Source: Phytomonospora sp040655735 (GTDB taxonomy: Bacteria; Actinomycetota; Actinomycetes; Mycobacteriales; Micromonosporaceae). Taken from it: 64,000 nt of DNA. Numbering within the stretch: position 1 is the first letter of the stretch; each line of letters begins with the position of its first letter. Positions 6,308 through 14,412 of the stretch are shown here, one piece after another. The stretch is from positions 186,001 through 250,000 of the forward strand of contig NZ_JBFAKK010000007.1 in the NCBI RefSeq assembly GCF_040655735.1, written 5' to 3'. The position numbers and the translations under genes were made by a program. The notes below the pieces were generated by a model, which saw only the letters and a program-made list of their open reading frames with translations, did not search any database and was not told the DNA's origin.

Positions 6308-7338
6308 CAAACGACATCCGTTCGGTGGTGTCCCGTGAACTGGAGGGCGAGATCCCCCCGTCGGCGCTCACCGCCGACGGGATCGTCACGGCGGGACGCA
6401 AACGGGTCCTCGGCCGCAGGCTCGGCATCGGGGGAGCGCTCGTCACGGGCGTGGCCGCGCTGGCCGCGGGCATCCTCGTGTTCCAGCCCGCGACCGGCGG
6501 CGTCGCCACCGGCGCCTCGCCCGAGCCGTCCGTCTCCGCCGATGCCGCGCCGCAGGTCGAGGAGCAGCCGTCCTTCCCGCTGCCCGACCTCGACTGGAAC
6601 GAGGGGTACTCCTGGACCGCGGCCAGTTCGGGAACCGGGACACCGGAGACCGAGGTGCTGACCGACGCGCTGTGGGAATGGATCGCGGCGCGAGGCGACG
6701 TGAGCCTGTATCGGCACGACGACGCGGGAGACGCCGACGTCCAGATCACCCGTGACAACCTTCCGCCCGTGGGACGGTCCAACGTCTTCCTGGTCGGTGA
6801 CGCCGCCGGCGAACCCGCCGCCTTCTCGCGGCCGGTCTACGTCTTCGGCGACTCCTCCAAGCGCTTGCGCTGGGTCGTCGACGGAGTCCCCGACGACAGT
6901 GCGATCTTCCTGACGCTCTACCCCAAGGACTCCTATCTCCAAGGAGCCGGAAGCATCGACGGAGTCCTGCCCCTCAAACCCGATCCGCGCTACCTGGTCG
7001 CCGGTTGCGAGGACTACCGCTACGACTCCCAGACCCACGAGGGGCAACTCGCCGACTTCACCTGCGACGAGCGCACCGGCCCCGGCGGGGAGCGGATCCT
7101 CACCGTCGAGTGCGTACTCGACGCCGACGGCGACTCGACGCAGAAGATCGTCACCGCGCTCGTCTACCTACCCGACGGCAACGCCGTCGTGGTCAACGCG
7201 GAACCCATCGTGGGACACCAGAACACCGGCACCAACCCCGGCCAGGGCACCGGCCAGGGCACCGGCCCCGGCCCCGGCCTGACCGCCGACGACATGGTCG
7301 ACCTCGCCCTGTCGATGCCACCGGTCATCGTCAAGTAG
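6304..7338 (+). CDS. Single-pass membrane partner of sigma copy 4, putative anti-sigma protein
   Basis: A 344-residue protein with the family plan: cytoplasmic segment (RELEGEIPPSALTADGIV, then AGRKRVLGRR) at about 1-40, membrane helix about 41-62, extracytoplasmic domain with PKDSY, PRYLVAGC, second Cys in FTCDERTGPGGE, and YLPDGNAVVVN. Near the C-terminus is a Gly-Gln-Thr repeat (TNPGQGTGQGTGPGPG, about residues 308-325) not seen in the other copies, probably a flexible linker before the closing LALSMPPVIVK. ATG start inside the sigma stop. Last unit of the array; a strong terminator follows. Confidence 0.72.
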   Translation: MTNDIRSVVSRELEGEIPPSALTADGIVTAGRKRVLGRRLGIGGALVTGVAALAAGILVFQPATGGVATGASPEPSVSADAAPQVEEQPSFPLPDLDWNEGYSWTAASSGTGTPETEVLTDALWEWIAARGDVSLYRHDDAGDADVQITRDNLPPVGRSNVFLVGDAAGEPAAFSRPVYVFGDSSKRLRWVVDGVPDDSAIFLTLYPKDSYLQGAGSIDGVLPLKPDPRYLVAGCEDYRYDSQTHEGQLADFTCDERTGPGGERILTVECVLDADGDSTQKIVTALVYLPDGNAVVVNAEPIVGHQNTGTNPGQGTGQGTGPGPGLTADDMVDLALSMPPVIVK

Positions 7339-7350
7339 CACCCGCGCGCC

Positions 7351-7381
7351 ACGGCCCCCTACCCCGGTAGGGGGCCGTTTT
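7351..7381 (+). terminator. Strong intrinsic terminator closing the sigma array
   Basis: A 13-bp perfect stem, 7351-7363 with 7366-7378, followed by TTTT. It is the clearest rho-independent terminator in this part of the window and ends the fourth sigma/partner transcript. Confidence 0.85.
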
Positions 7382-7432
7382 GGCTCCGCCGGGTGACGCC
7401 CGCAGGCGTGCCGCGACCGGATCGTGGCCACC

Positions 7433-8449
7433 ATGACCCGACGCCTCCTCGCCCGCATCGCCCTGGGACTCCTCGCCGTCGGCCTGTGGCCCGGCAGCGC
7501 CGCCGCCTACGAGCCGCCCGGCACCGCCGCCTGGCTCGCCGACACAGTGGACGGACACCCGCTCCCCGACCCGGCGTCGGCCTCACCCGCCGATGTCGCC
7601 GCCTTCTTCGCCGCGCTCGCCCCCGAGACCGCCTCCGACCTCGCCCGCCGCCACCCCGGCGTCGTCGGCAACCTCGACGGAGCGCCCCTCGCCCTGCGCT
7701 ACGAGGCCAACGAGCGCACCGCCGGGCTCCCCGGTCGGCAACTGCTCGCCTACGACCCGACCGGCGACGGCCGCATCGCCGAGGTGGTCGGCGATCTGGC
7801 CACCGCCGAACGCGTCGCCGTGATCGTCCCGGGCGTCGACACGACCTTGGGGAACTTCCACACCGGCCTCGGCGGCAGGCAGGAGCGATCCCCGCTGTGG
7901 CAGGCCCGGCAGGTCTTCGAGGCCGCCGGCGACGACCGGCTCGCCGTCATCGCCTGGCTCGGCTACGACGCGCCCGAGAACGGCGGCCTGAGCACCATGT
8001 CGCTGATCCGCTCCGACCGCGCCGAGAGCGGCGGCGAGAGCCTCGCCGGACTCCTCGACGGCCTCGCGCTCGCCAGTCCACAAGCGACGGTCACGGTCAT
8101 CGGGCACAGCTACGGCTCCACCGTCGCGGCCTACGCCGCCCCCGCTTTTCCCGCCCAGGTCACCGATCTGGTCGCGCTGGGCAGCCCCGGCATGGACGTC
8201 GACACCGCCGCCGAGCTCGGCACGAACGCCCGCGTGTGGGCCGGACTCGCCGCCGACGATCCCATCACCAACGTCCCCGACCTGCGCGTCCTCGGCCTCG
8301 GACACGGCGAGGACCCCGCCGACGCCGAGTTCGGTGCCCTGCGCCTGGACGCCACCGGCAACAGCGGCCACGACGGCTACTTCGTGCCCGGGGCGACGGT
8401 TCTGCGCGGCCTGACCGCCATCATCGAGTCCACCAGGAGCGCGGCGTGA
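7433..8449 (+). CDS. Secreted alpha/beta hydrolase (DUF1023-type)
   Basis: A 338-residue predicted exported hydrolase. A signal peptide (RRLLARIALGLLAVGL...GSAAAYE) ends near residue 25. The hydrolase core has the nucleophile elbow GHSYGS with Ser at about 226 and a late GHDGYF motif whose His (about 313) can complete the triad. The pattern fits the actinobacterial DUF1023 alpha/beta hydrolase family, whose substrates are not well known. ATG 7433 is preferred; a GTG three codons earlier is possible. The stop overlaps the GTG of the next gene by 4 bp, so the two are probably one operon. It follows the sigma array terminator. Confidence 0.8.
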   Translation: MTRRLLARIALGLLAVGLWPGSAAAYEPPGTAAWLADTVDGHPLPDPASASPADVAAFFAALAPETASDLARRHPGVVGNLDGAPLALRYEANERTAGLPGRQLLAYDPTGDGRIAEVVGDLATAERVAVIVPGVDTTLGNFHTGLGGRQERSPLWQARQVFEAAGDDRLAVIAWLGYDAPENGGLSTMSLIRSDRAESGGESLAGLLDGLALASPQATVTVIGHSYGSTVAAYAAPAFPAQVTDLVALGSPGMDVDTAAELGTNARVWAGLAADDPITNVPDLRVLGLGHGEDPADAEFGALRLDATGNSGHDGYFVPGATVLRGLTAIIESTRSAA

Positions 8450-9693
8450 ACACCGGACGCGACCGCTACCTCGACCTGCTGCGCGTCGGCTCGCTGACCG
8501 TCGTCGTGCTGTCCCACCTGGCCTTCACGGTCCTGAAGTGGACCGACGCGGGGCCGCGCACCACCAGCCCGCTGGAGTTCGTGCCGGGCCTGTGGATCGT
8601 GACCTGGCTGCTCCAGGTCATGCCGCTGTTCTTCTACATCGGCGGCTACGCCCACCTTCGCTCGTCGCGCGCGTTCCGGGGCGGGATCGGCCGCTTCACC
8701 CTCACCCGGCTGCGCGGCCTGCTCATCCCCGCCGCCGTGCTCGGAGCGGTCTGGGCCGCGGCGGGCCTGGGCCTGTCGACGGTGTACGACGGCGAGGCCG
8801 TCGGCAGGGCCGTCAAGCTCATCCTGAGCCCTCTGTGGTTCCTCGGCGTCTACGCGATGCTCGTCGCCCTGCTCCCGGCCGCCCTGTGGCTGCACCGCAG
8901 GGCGGGCCTGTGGGCGCTGCCGATCCTGGGCGGCGCGGCCGTCGTCGTCGACGTGGCCCGCTTCGGGTTCGACGTGCCGAACATCGGCTGGGCCAACCTC
9001 GTGCTCGTCTGGGGCGCGGCGCACCAGGCCGGGCTGTCCCACGAGCGCTGGCGGGACATGCCGCGCAAGGCCGCGATCATCTGCGTCGCAACGGGTCTGG
9101 GTCTGCTCTCCTACCTGGTCGCCGGTCTGGGCTACCCCGGCGCGATGGTCGGTGTGCCCGGCCGCGCCTTCTCCAACATGACCCCGCCGACGGTGGCGAT
9201 CCTGGCGCTGCTGATCCTCCAGATCGGGCTCATGGCCCTGATGCGGCCGGCCGCCGACCGGCTGCTCTCGCGTCCCCGCGCGGCCCGCGCGGTCGACGCC
9301 GCCAACCGGTACGCGCTGCCGGTGTTCCTCTTCCACACCACCGGTGCGGCGCTGTTCGTCTACGGCCTCCACCGGCTCACCGGCGTCGCGCTCGTCGACA
9401 CCGTCGCCGACGCGTCCTGGTGGTCGACGCGGCCGGTGATGCTCGCCGGTTCGGCGCTGTGCACGGTCGTCCTGGTCGTCGCCTTCGGCCGCAAGCGCCC
9501 TCAGCCGCGAGGTGTCCCGGGTGCCAGCGCGACCATCGCGGGAGCGTCGACGGCCGAGACGATCGACAGCGCGGCGGTGAACCGGTCCCAGGCGACCAGC
9601 AGGGTCCGGCCGCCCTCGACGTCCTGGACCGACAGCAGCAGCGTCGCCTCGTCGAGCCAGCCGAGGAAACCGAAGCGGGAACCGGTCTCGTGA
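8446..9693 (+). CDS. Acyltransferase 3 family integral membrane protein
   Basis: A 415-residue polytopic membrane protein starting at a GTG that overlaps the preceding stop. The N-terminal RDRYLDLLRVGSLTVVVLSH is the typical first helix and His of the acyltransferase 3 (OafA/WecH-like) family, which O-acetylates surface polysaccharides or other molecules; about ten hydrophobic helices follow up to residue ~350. The last ~65 residues (from about GVPGASATIAG) are Ser/Thr-rich and come from DNA that is antisense to the end of the next, convergent gene, a 193-bp overlap. That tail may be real or the result of a lost stop codon. Substrate unknown. Confidence 0.8.
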   Translation: MNTGRDRYLDLLRVGSLTVVVLSHLAFTVLKWTDAGPRTTSPLEFVPGLWIVTWLLQVMPLFFYIGGYAHLRSSRAFRGGIGRFTLTRLRGLLIPAAVLGAVWAAAGLGLSTVYDGEAVGRAVKLILSPLWFLGVYAMLVALLPAALWLHRRAGLWALPILGGAAVVVDVARFGFDVPNIGWANLVLVWGAAHQAGLSHERWRDMPRKAAIICVATGLGLLSYLVAGLGYPGAMVGVPGRAFSNMTPPTVAILALLILQIGLMALMRPAADRLLSRPRAARAVDAANRYALPVFLFHTTGAALFVYGLHRLTGVALVDTVADASWWSTRPVMLAGSALCTVVLVVAFGRKRPQPRGVPGASATIAGASTAETIDSAAVNRSQATSRVRPPSTSWTDSSSVASSSQPRKPKREPVS

Positions 9694-11042
9694 CTGGAGT
9701 CGCGGATCAGCGCGCGCTCCAGCGTCCCCTTCTCCGGATCCAGCACGGCGACGCAGTCGACGGCGTGCCCGTAGCCGCTCGGCATCTCGAAGACGGCGTC
9801 CTTCGGCAGGCAGGTCCGGGCGACCAGCGAGCGGCCGGTGGGTGACTCGCCCGGCGAGGTGAACTGGCCGATCCAGGAGGCGCCGGGCGCCAGGATCGTC
9901 TCCGACACCCAGTGCGCCTCGGCCGTGGGCCCGGGCAGGTCGTAGTGGACGGCGGTGAGGAAGGCGCCGCTGGGCGACAGCGGGCCGGGCTTGAGGACCA
10001 GCACGTCGCCCCACGTCGCCGGAACGATCGCGTCGACGCCGTGGAACGGTAGCGGCGTCCAGGTTCCCGAGGCGGTGTCGAGCAACGCCGTCGCACTGGC
10101 CTGGGTGACCAGCAGCGCCGACTCGTCGACGTACCAGGCGATGTCGACGATCGCGTCGCCGGCGCCCCCGGAGTTCTGCGGGAGTTCGTAGTCGCGCGTC
10201 TCCCCGTCGAGCGAGACGACGACGACTTTGCCCGGCTGCGCGAGCGCGACCTTCGTCCCGTCGGGTGAGACCGATCGCCGGGACAGCGCGCCTTCCATGT
10301 GTTCGCCGGTGTTCGCCAGCAGAGTGACGGTGTCGAGCCGGTGCGGCAGGCCCTGGCTGTCGAGGAGGAACACCGGCGTGGACGGCCCGCCCTGCACGGC
10401 GGCGGTGATGCGGTCGGGAGGGTCGGCCGACACGGCGGGCGCGTTGCCGTCCAGCGAGATCTCCGCGGGCAGGGCCGGGATCGCCGGCGAATCCCGCACC
10501 CACGCCGGGGCCTTCGGGAGGGTCACCGCGTTGGGCAGCAGGTCGACGCCGTCGAGGAGGAAGGAGACCCGGTCGGGGGAGTCGACCGTCCCGGGTTCGG
10601 GATCGGCGCGGTCGGCGACGCGCGTCGAGTAGAAGTAGCCGCCCAGCAGGATCGCGGCGACCAAGGCGATCACCGCGACGACCCGCCAGCGCTTGCGGCG
10701 CACGGACCTGCTGTACGCCCAGGCCGCGTCGGCGACGGCCAGTGCGGTGCCCGGGCGGTGCGGACCCTCGTCGTACTCGGCGCCGTCAACGGCGATCTCG
10801 TCGTCGGCGTCGTCGGCGTCGCGCAGGACCATCCCGGCGTCGCGGGCCATGGCGTCGTAGGCCAGCCGCTCGGGCTCGAACTCCTCGTCGGGCTGCGCCG
10901 GCCACGCCCGCGCGACCTTCGCCAGCGAGCGGACGAGCAGGATGTCGGTGAGCCGGTCGTCGCCGGTGACCTGATGGGCCTCGCGGCGAAGATCGTAGAT
11001 CCGCGTGTGCACGAAGGCCAGGAACTCCTCGTAGGCGCCCAT
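9501..11042 (-). CDS. Membrane-anchored beta-propeller-like protein with a sigma-region-2-like N-terminus
   Basis: A 513-residue protein. Residues 1-50 (YEEFLAFVHTR, LRREA, TGDDRLTD, ARAW) align with region 2 of the SigE-family factors in this window (AEFxxFVxxRxxxLRRxA, GD, AW) but lack the DWHRAED core. An acidic linker, an Arg-rich segment and a membrane helix (121-142) follow, then a ~370-residue outer domain with repeated beta-rich blades (SPDGTKVALAQPG, IVDIAWYVDESALLVTQ, RFGFLGWLDEATLLLSV), as in WD40/TolB-type propellers. ATG at 11042. Its end overlaps the acyltransferase gene. Function unknown; a surface sensor derived from a sigma-fused ancestor is possible. Confidence 0.65.
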   Translation of the reverse strand: MGAYEEFLAFVHTRIYDLRREAHQVTGDDRLTDILLVRSLAKVARAWPAQPDEEFEPERLAYDAMARDAGMVLRDADDADDEIAVDGAEYDEGPHRPGTALAVADAAWAYSRSVRRKRWRVVAVIALVAAILLGGYFYSTRVADRADPEPGTVDSPDRVSFLLDGVDLLPNAVTLPKAPAWVRDSPAIPALPAEISLDGNAPAVSADPPDRITAAVQGGPSTPVFLLDSQGLPHRLDTVTLLANTGEHMEGALSRRSVSPDGTKVALAQPGKVVVVSLDGETRDYELPQNSGGAGDAIVDIAWYVDESALLVTQASATALLDTASGTWTPLPFHGVDAIVPATWGDVLVLKPGPLSPSGAFLTAVHYDLPGPTAEAHWVSETILAPGASWIGQFTSPGESPTGRSLVARTCLPKDAVFEMPSGYGHAVDCVAVLDPEKGTLERALIRDSSHETGSRFGFLGWLDEATLLLSVQDVEGGRTLLVAWDRFTAALSIVSAVDAPAMVALAPGTPRG

Positions 11043-11248
11043 GTCTCACAGCCCTCCGCCGCTATCGACCTTTGCGCAATCGTCGCGTGACCGCGCGCGC
11101 CCGGGCAATCCCCCAACGGGCGCGGCGGTGCGGCTTTCCGGTAACGATCGGGTTTCGGCGGAGTGGATGTGCGGTGTTCTCGGCGGAAGGACCCGAAACG
11201 CTCGGCGGCGGAGGGGCCGCGGCGAGGCTTTCAGTGATTTCGGGTGCG

Positions 11249-11285
11249 AGAACGGGCGGGCACCCCGGCACGGTGCCCGCCCGTT
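11249..11285 (+). other. Strong stem-loop inside a 406-bp divergent intergenic region
   Basis: 11249-11263 pairs perfectly with 11271-11285 (15 bp, 7-base loop). A second small stem (GAGCCAC/GTGGCTC) follows at about 11288-11306. The region 11043-11448 lies between two genes that start and diverge here, so a terminator is not needed for either. It could end a small RNA or be part of a regulatory leader. I see no small ORF with a convincing ribosome site in this gap. Confidence 0.5.
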
Positions 11286-11448
11286 CCAAGAGCCACGCTC
11301 GGTGGCTCAGGCGATCGGCTCCGATCCCCCCGGGGCCGATCACGACTCATACAAGTAAAGGACGCGCGAGCGCTCACCGAGGTTGCACACAATTTTCCCG
11401 GCTCTCACTCCGCGGACATCCGAAGATCAACGCGCGTACGGTGGAAAC

Positions 11449-12336
11449 GTGGAACGACGAGACCGACTCAGCCCCACCGAGGTCGCCGAGGCCCTGGCCC
11501 TGGCCGACCTGTGCTCCCGCGCCGACGGGACGGCGCCGCTGGCCGAGCACGTCCGGCTCGCGCTGCGCCACCAGGATGACGGCGGCGGGGTCTCGCACCT
11601 GCTGGTGCGCGACGGTGGTGAACTGGTCGGGTACGCGTACCTCGAATCCGGTGATGACAATACGCCAGGGATGAGTGAACTCTGCGTCCACCCCACGCAC
11701 CGAGCGCAAGGGATCGGTGGCGCACTGGTGTCGGAAGTCGTTGCGGCCGCACCGATCCGGCTCTGGGCGCACGGCGACCACCCCTCCGCCGGGGCCCTCG
11801 CCCAGCGCTACGGGCTGGTCGCGGCCAGGCTGCTCTACCGGATGCGGCGGCGACTGGACACAGTGGACGCACCCCGCCCGCCCGAGGGTGTGACGATCCG
11901 CACCTTCGAGGCCGGCCGCGACGAACGAGCCTGGCTCGACGTCAACGCCCGGGCCTTCGCCTGGCACCCCGAGCAGGGCGCCATGACCCGCCGCGACCTC
12001 GACCAGCGCCTCGCCGAACCCTGGTTCGACCCGGCGGGGCTGTTCCTCGCCGAACGCGACGGCGAGGTCATCGGCTTCCACTGGACCAAGGTCCACCCCG
12101 GCGAGCGTCCCGTCGGGGAGGTCTACGTCCTCGGCGTCGACCCCTCCGCGCAGGGCATCGGCCTCGGCGGCGTCCTCACCGACGTCGGCCTCGCCTACCT
12201 CAAGGGCCTCGGCCTCGACGCGGTGCTGCTCTACGTCGACGAGTCCAACCAGAAGGCCGTGCGGCTCTACGAGAAGACCGGCTTCACCCGCTGGTCGACC
12301 GACGTGCAGTACGCGGCTCAGACCTCGTCGTCGTAG
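11449..12336 (+). CDS. mshD: Mycothiol synthase MshD (two GNAT domains)
   Basis: A 295-residue protein of the usual MshD length. It acetylates Cys-GlcN-Ins with acetyl-CoA in the last step of mycothiol synthesis in the cytoplasm. Two GNAT folds are visible: an N-terminal one with HPTHRAQGIGGALV and a C-terminal one with VDPSAQGIGLGGVLT and the closing SNQKAVRLYEKTGF. The GTG at 11449 is chosen because the protein begins VERRDRLSPTEVAEAL, as family members do; an upstream in-frame TTG at 11383 is unlikely. It lies next to glnR in tail-to-tail orientation, an arrangement also known in mycobacteria. The MshA enzyme of the same pathway is at 52.2-53.5 kb. Confidence 0.9.
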   Translation: MERRDRLSPTEVAEALALADLCSRADGTAPLAEHVRLALRHQDDGGGVSHLLVRDGGELVGYAYLESGDDNTPGMSELCVHPTHRAQGIGGALVSEVVAAAPIRLWAHGDHPSAGALAQRYGLVAARLLYRMRRRLDTVDAPRPPEGVTIRTFEAGRDERAWLDVNARAFAWHPEQGAMTRRDLDQRLAEPWFDPAGLFLAERDGEVIGFHWTKVHPGERPVGEVYVLGVDPSAQGIGLGGVLTDVGLAYLKGLGLDAVLLYVDESNQKAVRLYEKTGFTRWSTDVQYAAQTSSS

Positions 12337-12470
12337 TCGTTGCGGCCGTAGGAGAGGAACTCGCCGTTGACGCGCACCGGCCGGCCGGGCGCGAGCGGCT
12401 CACCCGTGAGAGCGGGCAGGTCGACGGCGCTCCAGTCGACGCGGGCTTCGGTGAACTTCCGGGGGCTCGG
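12318..12470 (-). pseudogene. Protein-like fragment without a start codon
   Basis: On the minus strand an in-frame stretch reads KFTEARVDWSAVDLPALTGE then PLAPGRPVRVNGEFLSYGRN and DYDDEV, ending with TGA at 12318-12320. It has plausible protein character and third-position GC bias, but its frame is closed by a TGA at 12471-12473 with no ATG, GTG or TTG after it. It overlaps the end of mshD by 19 bp and lies downstream of glnR. It may be the tail of a decayed small gene, or a short gene whose start was lost by mutation or a sequencing error. No family recognised. Confidence 0.3.
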
Positions 12471-12506
12471 TCACCGGAGAGAGGATATCGGGGGCGCTGG
12501 AACCCC

Positions 12507-13217
12507 CTACGCGATCGGCACCAAGTCGTGGTCCGGCAGCGCCCGCGGGGGCGGCGACACGAACTTGTACCCGACCTGCCGCACCGTCCCGATCAGCGCC
12601 TCGTACTCGCTGCCGAGCTTCGCCCGCAACCGCCGCACGTGCACGTCGACGGTCCGCGTCCCGCCGAAGTAGTCGTAGCCCCACACCTCGCGCAGCAACT
12701 GGTCGCGCGTGAAGACCCGCCCGGGGTGCTGCGCGAGGAAGCGCAGCAGCTCGAACTCCTTGTAGGTCAAGTCGAGAGGGCGGCCCTTGAGGCGCGCGGC
12801 GTAGGTGTCGGGGTCGATGGTGAGGTCCCCGGCGCGCACGAGGTTCCCCCCGGCACCGGCGCCCTCCGACTCAAGCCGCCCGCCCGCCAGCCGCAACCGC
12901 GCCTCGACCTCGGCGGGCCCGGCGGTGGTGAGGATCAGGTCGTCGAAGCCCCAGTCGGGGTTCACCGCGATCAGCCCGGACTCGCTCAGCACGACCAGCA
13001 GCGGAACGTTCAGACCGGTCGTGCGCAGCAGCCGGCAGGTCGCGCGGGCGTCGGCGAGATCCCGGCGCCCGTCGACGAGCACGACATCGGGGCTGGGGCC
13101 GGCCAGGAGGGCGCGAACGTCGCGGTCGGCGGCGCGCAGCTTGTGGGGGAGAAGGTCGAGCGCCGGAAGAACCTGGGCGCCGTTCCCCTCAGCCGAGGTC
13201 AGGATCAAAATGTCCAT
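12507..13217 (-). CDS. glnR: GlnR-type orphan OmpR-family response regulator
   Basis: A 236-residue transcription regulator. The N-terminus (MDILILTSAEGN, LPALDLLPHKLRA, DVVLVDGRRDLADARATCRL, WGFDDLIL) closely follows actinobacterial GlnR, and the C-terminal winged helix (LTYKEFELLRFLAQHPGRVF, DVHVRRLRAKLG, GTVRQVGYKF) binds DNA. GlnR controls nitrogen assimilation genes. The receiver pocket is degenerate: the position of the conserved Lys is missing, as known for GlnR, which acts without a partner kinase; none is adjacent. ATG at 13217. It sits between mshD and lmeA, the same neighbourhood as in Mycobacterium. Confidence 0.88.
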   Translation of the reverse strand: MDILILTSAEGNGAQVLPALDLLPHKLRAADRDVRALLAGPSPDVVLVDGRRDLADARATCRLLRTTGLNVPLLVVLSESGLIAVNPDWGFDDLILTTAGPAEVEARLRLAGGRLESEGAGAGGNLVRAGDLTIDPDTYAARLKGRPLDLTYKEFELLRFLAQHPGRVFTRDQLLREVWGYDYFGGTRTVDVHVRRLRAKLGSEYEALIGTVRQVGYKFVSPPPRALPDHDLVPIA

Positions 13218-13502
13218 GCCGTGCGTCCTCCCGCCGAAATGGCGTACCTGTCACAACCCGGCGTCAATGGCGGGCGGGGGGCGTTCACCGAATCATAACC
13301 ATGGAGTTCGGTCACGCTCAAGATGCACAGATGACTCGCGGTAACAGCTTTGTTGCGGGCTTGTTACGCGCACCGCCCGACGAGCGGCCCCACCGACCGA
13401 AAACCGAAACACACGACACCGCGAACCGCAACCCCGCCGGGCCACGCCAGTGCGTGCCGACCGCCACACCATCGGCATCCCGGACGTGACACCATCACCT
13501 GC

Positions 13503-14378
13503 GTGTCGAACCCGCTCGCCCCGACCGACGACGACGTCCCGCGCGTACCCATCGCGCCACCCGTGCGACGCCTCGTGTGCGTCGCCGTGGCCGCCTGGGC
13601 CGGGCTGCTCACCGCGTCCCTCGTCGTCGGCGCGCAGATGTCGCACCAGTTCTTCGGGCTGATCACCTTCGCCGTCCAGGCCGCGCTCGTCGTCTGCCTC
13701 GTCTGGACCGCCCGGCCCAGCGCCCCCTGGATCGCCCTGTCCACCGGCCTCATCACCGCCGCCGGAGCCGACATCCTCGCCGTCTACCACCGGCCCCTGT
13801 CGCTGGCGCCCCTCGCCTACATCACCGCCGGCGCCTTCGGCCTCACCGTCCTCGGCCAGCTCCTGCGCCGCGACGGCCGCGAACGCCTCACCGATTCCTT
13901 CGCGGTGTCCCTCACCGTCTCCCTCGGCGTCGTCGCCCTCGCCATGCCCATCGCCCTGACCCGCCACAACGGCGGCACCCAGATCCTCGACGGCTGCCTC
14001 CTCGCCGCCGGCACCGCCGTCATCGTCGCCCGCATGTCCGACGCGACGCTCCCCCTGCCGCGCATCGCCCCCCACGTCGCCCGTGGCGCCTTCGGCATCG
14101 TCCTCGGCGCCATGGTCGGCACCGCCGTCAGCGCCTACTCCGGCGTCCTGCTCGTCGGGCCCTCCCCGACCCGCGCCGCCGTCGCCGGCCTGATCGTCGC
14201 GGTCACCGCCGTGCTCGCCGACCTCGGCGTGACCTACTCCAACGTCGCCCGTCGCCTCGCTGGCGAGCCCGTGGCACCATGGCCCGTACGACACGCCCTC
14301 GGCCCGCTGCTGGCCTTCGCCCTCGCGGCGCCGATGGCCTACCTGATCGGCGTGCTGTACCTGGCGCGCGGAATGTAG
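13503..14378 (+). CDS. Polytopic membrane protein of unknown function
   Basis: A 291-residue protein with about eight hydrophobic helices (for example VAVAAWAGLLTASLVVG, LITFAVQAALVVCLVW, AVSLTVSLGVVALAMPIAL, LLAFALAAPMAYLIGVLYLA). The GTG at 13503 starts a natural N-terminus (VSNPLAPTDDDVPR); the open frame continues upstream but is Pro/Arg-rich and not protein-like. It ends 34 bp before the LmeA-like gene on the same strand, so the two may be co-transcribed and linked to envelope lipid handling. No family recognised. Confidence 0.65.
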   Translation: MSNPLAPTDDDVPRVPIAPPVRRLVCVAVAAWAGLLTASLVVGAQMSHQFFGLITFAVQAALVVCLVWTARPSAPWIALSTGLITAAGADILAVYHRPLSLAPLAYITAGAFGLTVLGQLLRRDGRERLTDSFAVSLTVSLGVVALAMPIALTRHNGGTQILDGCLLAAGTAVIVARMSDATLPLPRIAPHVARGAFGIVLGAMVGTAVSAYSGVLLVGPSPTRAAVAGLIVAVTAVLADLGVTYSNVARRLAGEPVAPWPVRHALGPLLAFALAAPMAYLIGVLYLARGM

Positions 14379-14412
14379 TCCCCTCCCGCTACCCCCAAGG
14401 AGCGCTCGCACC

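Noticed and set aside
1232..7338. Classical zinc-binding (ZAS) anti-sigma factors
   Set aside because: None of the partners has an HxxxCxxC motif in the short cytoplasmic part; the cysteines lie outside the membrane.
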